Assembly: GCA_036382515.1 (NCBI GenBank)
Contig: DASVHQ010000103.1
Location: 1 to 60,564 of the forward strand
DNA: 60,564 nucleotides
Direction of reading: 5' to 3'
Origin: JADGRF01 sp036382515
GTDB lineage: Bacteria; Myxococcota_A; Polyangia; Polyangiales; JAFGIB01
Below, in pieces: positions 55,399-60,564 of the stretch; position 1 is the stretch's first letter, and the number at the start of each line of letters is the position of its first letter. The position numbers were made by a program, and so were the translations under genes. Below the pieces are notes generated by a model that was given only the letters and a program-made list of their open reading frames with translations, had not been told where the DNA came from and searched no databases.

Positions 55399-55555
55399 GT
55401 CTCGGTCACGCTGAACATCCCCGACGCCGTGCCGCGCTGCGCGGTGGGAAATAGCTCGGTCGACAGCGAGCGCGAGATGACGCGGCCGCCGGTCGCACAG
55501 AACACCATCGGCAGCAGCGAGCGCTACGGCACCCGCCGCGTCGCCCACCGACCAG
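55399..55555 (-). pseudogene. Remnant of MFS transporter
   Basis: The frame on the minus strand reads RWATRRVP, a stop, RSLLPMVFCATGGRVISRSL, then STELFPTAQRGTASGMF. The ELFPTAxRGTASG signature is typical of major facilitator proteins. In-frame stop, no start or full helix set. The surrounding 55560-55679 holds nothing else I recognise. Confidence 0.55.
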
Positions 55556-55679
55556 CGTTAGCCGGTTAGCGGGCGGGAACTCAGCCGCACCTTTACGGCA
55601 TAAAGCCCAAAGGCACTACCCTCACCCCCAAGACAGGCTTGCGTGCGTTGCGCCAGCGGCCGGTGGCCGCCCAAGAGGC

Positions 55680-58562
55680 TCATGGGGCGGTGGGGCCGCC
55701 CTTGCCAACGAACTGGTAGCTGCCGGAGCCGATCTTGTAGATCTGCCGGCCTGCCTCCGACCCGGCGAAGGTCGCGCCGTCGGCGACGACGTTCTTTGGA
55801 TTCATGGCGGGAACGTACACGGTGGCCGTCGTGTTCGCCGGAATGGTGACCTTGAGGGTGAGATCGGTCGCCAGTGTCCAGTCACTGACGATGAGACCGC
55901 GCATGGTCTTGGTTTCGCCGTGCGCGGACGTCAAATCGCCGACGACCTCCGGACGAATGATGACGTTCGCGAATCCGGGCGCGTTCACGTCGGGGTTGAT
56001 GCCGGCCAGGGCGCGGAAGAACCAGGTGGTGATGTCACCGAGGAAGATGTGATTCAGCGAGTTGTCGCCTTGCCAGTCCTCCCACAGCGTCGTCGCCCCT
56101 TTTCCGATCCAGTTTCCCCAACTCGGGTAGTCGGTCTTCGACGCGATTGTATAAAAGAGATCGGCGCGGCCGGCGTCGGTGAGCGCCCGAGGTAAGTACT
56201 TCGTGCCCAGGCAACCCGTATCCAGATGGTTGCCCTTCGCCCCGACCTTGGCCACCAGCGCCGCCAGCACCTTGTCGCGGTCGGCGCCGTCCACCAGGTT
56301 CTGAAACAGCGCCGCCGCCAGCGCGGTCTGGCTTCCGGTTGCGACCTGGCCCGTGGACGCGTTGTAGAACTTCTGCTGGAACTTGGCTTTCACGTCGCTG
56401 GCCATCTTCGCGTACTTGGCGTCGTCGTCGGTCTTGCCGAGCCAGCCGGCCACCGTCGACAACAGCGTCGCGTCGAAGACGTGATAGCCGGCGTGCGTGA
56501 CCGCCTCGGGCGTGGTGTCACCTGGGTACACCCAGTCACCCAGCCACCCGCTGGGATTCGCTGCGAAGTAGTCGACCGAATTGAGGTAATCGACGTACCG
56601 TTTGAGCTTGTCGTAATTCGCCGTCAGGATCCGCGTGTCGCCGTAATACAAATACAGGTAATACGGGACCATGAAGAAGGCGCTGTCCCACGCCGGGCCG
56701 TTGCCCCAACTGTATCCCCAGCCAGGGGTCGGCACGATCCCGGGTAACGCGCCCGTCGCGGAGATCTCGTCGGAGATGTCGCGAATCCACTTCGTGTAGC
56801 CGGCGGCGTTGTCGTACGTGAACATCGCCTGCTCCGCGCCCAGGTGCGCGTCCGCCATCCAGCCGTTCTTTTCGCGGTGCGGGCAATCGGTGGGGATGCT
56901 CTGGAAATTGCTCCGGTAGGACCAACGCGTGGCCTCGAAGATCTTGCCGAACAGCGTGTTCGACGACGAGAACTGCCCCACGGTGTCGAACGCGGTGTTG
57001 ACCGCCCGCGCGGCAACCGCGTCCAGGCTCGGCGCCGTCGGAAATCCGGAGATCTCGACGTACTGGAAGCCATTGTACTCGAAGCGTGGCTCCCATACCT
57101 CCGTCCCCTGCCCCTTCATGATGTACGTGTCGGTCTCGAAACGCCCTTTGTTCCCCGCTTTGATGATGGTCTGGTCGATGGTGCCGTCCGCGGCGAGGCG
57201 TTCGCCGTAGCGCAGGGTGAGCGACGTGCCGGCGGCCCCCGACACCGACAGGCGCACCCACCCCGCCAGGTTCTGCCCGAAGTCGAAGACGTACGTGCCC
57301 GCCTTGGGCGATTTCACGCCCTTGGCTGGGAGCGTCTGCGTTACCTTGGCGGGCGGGAACATGCTCGCGGACAGAACGCCCGCCGGCGCCGGCACTGTCA
57401 GGGCCGGCTTCCACGACGCGTCTTCCTGGTACGTGGCCGCGGACCAGTTCGGCTTTTCCAGCCGCGCGTCGTAGTCTTCTCCGCTCCGCACCTGGTCATA
57501 GAGGATCGGTCCCGTCGCGAAGTGCCAGGTCTCGTCGCTCACGACGGTTTGCGACGTCCCGTCCGTGAACGTGATTTGCGCCTGCACCAGCGCGCGCGGC
57601 GTCGCGCGCCAGGGCGCCGTGTCGTATCCCCAATCCGTGCCGACCGTCTGATTGAAGAATCCGTTGCCGAGAACGAGCCCGATCGCATTCGTGCCCTGCT
57701 GGAGCGAAGCGGTCACATCGTGGGTGACGTAGAGCAGGCGTCGGTCGAACCGCGTGTACCCGGGCGCCAGCACTTGATCGCTGATCTTCTGGCCGTTGAT
57801 GTAAAGCTCGTAGTAGCCCGCCGCGGCGACGTAGATGCGCGCCGATTTGAGCGCTTTCGACAGGGACACGGTTTTGCGCATGAACGGCGCCGGCGCGGGC
57901 GGGTCCACCAGCGCCGTCGAACCCGCGATCCACTTGCCTTTCCAGTCGGTATTCGAGAGCAGGCCCATCTCCCACACGCCGGGCGCGCTCGGCGCCGACG
58001 GGCTGGCGTCCCGATCCCAGGCGCGCACGGTCCACGACACGCGCTGTCCAGACGCCAGCGTGGCGCCACCGTAAGGAACGTGGAGCTGCTGCGCGGACGC
58101 GACCTTGCCGCTGTCCCACAGCACCCCGCCGTTCGCGTCGCTGGCCACGATCTGATAGGCGGTCTGGACTTGATTCCTGTCGCTGGACTCGAGCGCCCAC
58201 GACAGACGTGGTTTCGGCGTGTCGATGCCGAGCGGATCCGTCAAGTACTCGCAGCGGAGTCCAACCGCGGTGAGCAGCCCCTGCCCGGTCGAGCCGCCGT
58301 CGCCGCCCGGAGAGGACTCGGTCCCGGCCGCCCCGGCGACGCCGATCCGGCCACCTGCGCCGGTTGTGCCCCCGGAGTCGGCGCTCATTCCGCCCGTCCC
58401 GCCGCCCGTCGCGCCGCCCGTCGCGCCGCCCGTCGCGCCGCCGCGGGCCGTACCGCTCGACTGGCAGGCCGCGAGCAGAGCGAACGCCACCAGGATGAAT
58501 GGCTTGCAAACGAGCGCAGAGCGTATGAACGGAGCCCTTGAACGCGTCAGCTTTGTTTCCAT
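55680..58562 (-). CDS. Alpha-L-rhamnosidase (GH78) lipoprotein
   Basis: 960 residues from ATG 58562. Signal and lipobox (LVAFALLAACQ), a Gly-rich tether (GGATGGATGGATGGG to about residue 95), then GH78 modules: N-terminal domain (LRCEYLTDPLGIDTPKPRLSW), beta-sandwich and the (alpha/alpha)6 catalytic part with TDCPHREKNGWMADAHLGAEQ (catalytic acid region), WDSAFFMVPYYLYLY and TTLWEDWQGDNSLNH (general base region). It releases terminal L-rhamnose from plant or bacterial polysaccharides and sits on the cell surface. No rhamnose catabolic genes are nearby; an island location and a downstream transposase suggest acquisition. Confidence 0.9.
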   Translation of the reverse strand: METKLTRSRAPFIRSALVCKPFILVAFALLAACQSSGTARGGATGGATGGATGGGTGGMSADSGGTTGAGGRIGVAGAAGTESSPGGDGGSTGQGLLTAVGLRCEYLTDPLGIDTPKPRLSWALESSDRNQVQTAYQIVASDANGGVLWDSGKVASAQQLHVPYGGATLASGQRVSWTVRAWDRDASPSAPSAPGVWEMGLLSNTDWKGKWIAGSTALVDPPAPAPFMRKTVSLSKALKSARIYVAAAGYYELYINGQKISDQVLAPGYTRFDRRLLYVTHDVTASLQQGTNAIGLVLGNGFFNQTVGTDWGYDTAPWRATPRALVQAQITFTDGTSQTVVSDETWHFATGPILYDQVRSGEDYDARLEKPNWSAATYQEDASWKPALTVPAPAGVLSASMFPPAKVTQTLPAKGVKSPKAGTYVFDFGQNLAGWVRLSVSGAAGTSLTLRYGERLAADGTIDQTIIKAGNKGRFETDTYIMKGQGTEVWEPRFEYNGFQYVEISGFPTAPSLDAVAARAVNTAFDTVGQFSSSNTLFGKIFEATRWSYRSNFQSIPTDCPHREKNGWMADAHLGAEQAMFTYDNAAGYTKWIRDISDEISATGALPGIVPTPGWGYSWGNGPAWDSAFFMVPYYLYLYYGDTRILTANYDKLKRYVDYLNSVDYFAANPSGWLGDWVYPGDTTPEAVTHAGYHVFDATLLSTVAGWLGKTDDDAKYAKMASDVKAKFQQKFYNASTGQVATGSQTALAAALFQNLVDGADRDKVLAALVAKVGAKGNHLDTGCLGTKYLPRALTDAGRADLFYTIASKTDYPSWGNWIGKGATTLWEDWQGDNSLNHIFLGDITTWFFRALAGINPDVNAPGFANVIIRPEVVGDLTSAHGETKTMRGLIVSDWTLATDLTLKVTIPANTTATVYVPAMNPKNVVADGATFAGSEAGRQIYKIGSGSYQFVGKGGPTAP

Positions 58563-58758
58563 AGAGCAATCGCTATTGTCGGATCTTGGCAGGGCGTAGA
58601 GCAAGGCGCGCGTGGGGCGGAGCGAGACAAACATGCTGATTTCCCTGACCTTCACTCGAAGTCGTCTAACCCCGCTACGAATCAGGACCTTCCGCACTTT
58701 GGCGTCCGCATTTGCGGCACGCAGGAAATCACTGAGGAATCCTGATGCCGGCGCTGGT

Positions 58759-60084
58759 CTACCTGGGCGGTGAGCGATGCGCAAGCGGTGGCGAGGTCGA
58801 CCGCGCAGTCGAGTTGCACGCACCGCAGTCGAGCGAGCGATTGTGCGTAAGTCGCGCTTCTCGCGCGTTGACACGCGCCGCCGTCAGCTGCGCAGGCACG
58901 CCGGCGCCCGTACCACGGAACATTTCGTCGGGCGTCTGGCCGTCGAAGGCTGCGTGTGGCATCACGGTGTTGTGTTGGTCAACGAAGAAGGCGACGAGTC
59001 TGCGCACCGCGGTGATGGAATCGAGGGAGTGGAGGTAGAGCCATTGATGCTTGAGCGATCTCCAGAACGCCTCGATCATGGAGTTAGAGTAGGTCACGTC
59101 CACCTGGGCGAGGATGTGAGCGATCTGTTGGTCGCGCAGTACCACTGCGACGTCCGCGGCGATGTTCTCGGAGCCGGAGTCGGAGACGAGTGTTGTGTCC
59201 CTTGGAGGGGCGGGCAGGTGTCGAGCGGCGTCGGCGAGCACGCGGCAGCTCAGCAGTGGCGAGAGCGTATCGCTGACATCCCAGGCGAGGATCATGCGCG
59301 AGAAGTTGTCGATCACGGCCGAGATGTAGACGCGAGTACCATCGAGCAGGCGCAGCACCGTGACGTCGATGTGCCACATGGCGTTGGGCGCGAGGGCGCG
59401 GACACCGAGCTTGGGCTTGGCGGGATACAGACGCAGCCGGGGCCGTGTCCAGCCGCGCTCGCGCAGCAGGCGCCGCCAGGTTCCGGGAGAGAGGCAGACC
59501 TTGCCGATTCGCTGCGCGTGGCGTGCGAGCGTCGTGATGGGCATGTGACGGTAGAGGGGGCTGTGGACCATGTCCTTCACCGTCATCAACTCGGCTGCGG
59601 TGATTCTTGCGGGCGAAGTCTTCGGGCAGCTGGGCCGGTCGTCGAGCCGGCAGCGTACCTCGGCGCGCACCCACGCGCGGTAGCGTGGGCCGGGCATGCC
59701 AAGCACACGCAGCGCCGCCGTCAGCGGCAACGTGTTTCGCGCACGCTCGATCGCGCGCAGCACTTGCTTCTTGGCACGGCCGGATGGCAGCCGCGGCAGC
59801 CGGCCACGCAGGTCGAAGGCGCGCACGAGCGCGACCAGAAGCACGACCACGGCAGACAGCACGGCCACGCGTCGCTCGAGGCGCTCGATGTCGCGCTGGA
59901 GCTCCTGCTCGCTGAGCGAGAAGCTCCGGCACGAGACGACCTCTGGCAGCTTGCGCGTGCGCCACGAGTGCCGGGGCGAGCGCGGTACGTCGAGGGCGAC
60001 CGGAGGCCGGCCGCCCTGCGAGACCAACAGGCGCAGGCGGTGATCGTAGGAGCGGCGACCAGAGGATGCGGCAACGGCGGGCAC
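58759..60084 (-). mobile_element. DDE (rve) integrase-core transposase
   Basis: 441 residues on the minus strand. An N-terminal helical region (KDMVHSPLYRHMPITTLARH, SPGTWRRLLRERGWTRPRLR) is followed by an rve integrase core: first Asp in WHIDVTVLRLLDG, second Asp in LVSDSGSEN and the Glu in SNSMIEAFWRSLKHQWLY. This is the DDE core of IS481/IS3-type transposases. No clear terminal inverted repeats were found on either side (searched by eye near 58735 and 60110), so element limits are unknown. It probably remains intact. Confidence 0.85.
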
Positions 60085-60141
60085 AGTGACGCGTGGCTAG
60101 CACGCGCGCTGCGGGCGGTTTGTGCGCCAGGACATTTGGAG

Positions 60142-60564
60142 CTAGCCGAGCACTTCTTCGAGGCTCTTGGCGCTGAGAATGCGCTCGGCCCACAGCTCCA
60201 GCTGCTGGGTGGGAGCGCTCTGCACCTGATCGACGATGCCGGCCGGAAGTGGCCCGAACTTGAGCGTCAGCTGCTTGAGCAGCACCTTGGTCTCGCCCCT
60301 GGCTTCACCCCTGGCTTCACCCCTGGCTTCACCCTCGGCGCGCCCCTGGGAGAGGTAGCGTTTGGCAAACTCGCTTTGAAATTCGTACTTCGCCGGGTCC
60401 ATGGATTGCAGCCTCTTGCGGGCGGCCTCGCTGAGCGAGACCAGCACCAAATCATAGTACAGCGTCGAGCGTTCGGCGTCGAGCGTGAGGCTGGCGGTCA
60501 TGGCGGCCACGGCGATCTGCAAGGCTTTTTGCGGGTCGGGGTCGTGGCCGTGGGCCATCGCGGA
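60142..60564 (-). CDS. Rpn/DUF4351 family protein, C-terminal part (window edge)
   Basis: At least 138 residues; the frame stays open to the window end (upstream codons read into MAHGHDPD), so this is the C-terminal portion of a longer gene. SEFAKRYLSQGRAEGEARGE has the family Gly-Arg-Ala-Glu tandem, followed by DUF4351-like KVLLKQLTLKFGPLPAGIV and WAERILSAKSLEEVL. Rpn proteins carry a PD-(D/E)XK nuclease domain upstream, not seen here, and promote recombination. The underlying 12-base tandem (CCTGGCTTCACC) repeats three times at about 60296-60341. Confidence 0.75.
   Translation of the reverse strand, partial: SAMAHGHDPDPQKALQIAVAAMTASLTLDAERSTLYYDLVLVSLSEAARKRLQSMDPAKYEFQSEFAKRYLSQGRAEGEARGEARGEARGETKVLLKQLTLKFGPLPAGIVDQVQSAPTQQLELWAERILSAKSLEEVLG

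Noticed and set aside
54369..55569. Long plus-strand ORFs (317 and 362 residues) over the intron relic
   Set aside because: They lie antisense to the group II intron relic and MFS remnant and lack any domain signal.

Overview
The window is GC-rich chromosomal DNA, most likely from a myxobacterium (Myxococcota, probably Polyangiales). The lineage call is inferred from the genes: a zinc-finger/GYF/AgmX-type gliding protein, a 2594-residue TPR protein, a lipoprotein with a long Asp-Ala-Ala-Thr linker and a WAVG-rich propeller, a degenerate PilT-like ATPase pair, and several Gly- or Cys-rich lipoprotein remnants. I found no rRNA, tRNA or CRISPR array.

Layout. 0.2-8.6 kb: OprO/OprP-type porin, a TPR membrane protein, a three-domain glutaredoxin/A-type/rhodanese fusion, a lipoate-ligase-like protein overlapping a DUF255 thioredoxin-fold protein, a metalloprotease-like lipoprotein and an SDR. 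9.4-12.9 kb: an exosortase E/CPBP protease fusion, riboflavin synthase and a thiolase. 13.2-17.8 kb: remnants of an ABC-type efflux system, purB with a translationally coupled SDR, and a protoporphyrinogen-oxidase-like flavoprotein. 18.4-24.3 kb: Hsp33, a long-chain acyl-CoA ligase, an AAA ATPase, a GGDEF remnant, a small zinc-ribbon membrane protein and HtpG. 24.4-30.6 kb: two tandem PilT-like ATPases, then a leftward cluster (61-residue Cys-rich protein, epoxide hydrolase, CPBP protease, FabI). 30.7-43 kb: large lipoprotein, DUF2905 protein, GAF/PTS-EI-like protein, CaiB transferase, GT-C-like membrane protein, START protein and a GltJ/AgmX-like protein. 43.6-51.4 kb: the giant TPR gene.

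51.5-60.5 kb is accessory DNA. It holds a broken Gly-rich gene, a REP-associated tyrosine transposase remnant, a hipBA locus with candidate operators and a one-base frameshift in hipA, a group II intron relic with most of its reverse transcriptase deleted, an MFS remnant, a GH78 alpha-L-rhamnosidase lipoprotein, a DDE transposase and the end of an Rpn/DUF4351 protein.

The strongest undescribed signal is a family of structured intergenic repeats at four loci (about 8.8, 12.9, 17.8 and 37.3 kb). A full copy is about 440-460 bp and carries two large hairpins (A and B) inside inverted ends. It occurs in both orientations and in divergent, tandem and convergent gaps, and one truncated copy abuts a decayed gene. 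This fits a non-autonomous mobile or REP/MITE-like element rather than a terminator or promoter.
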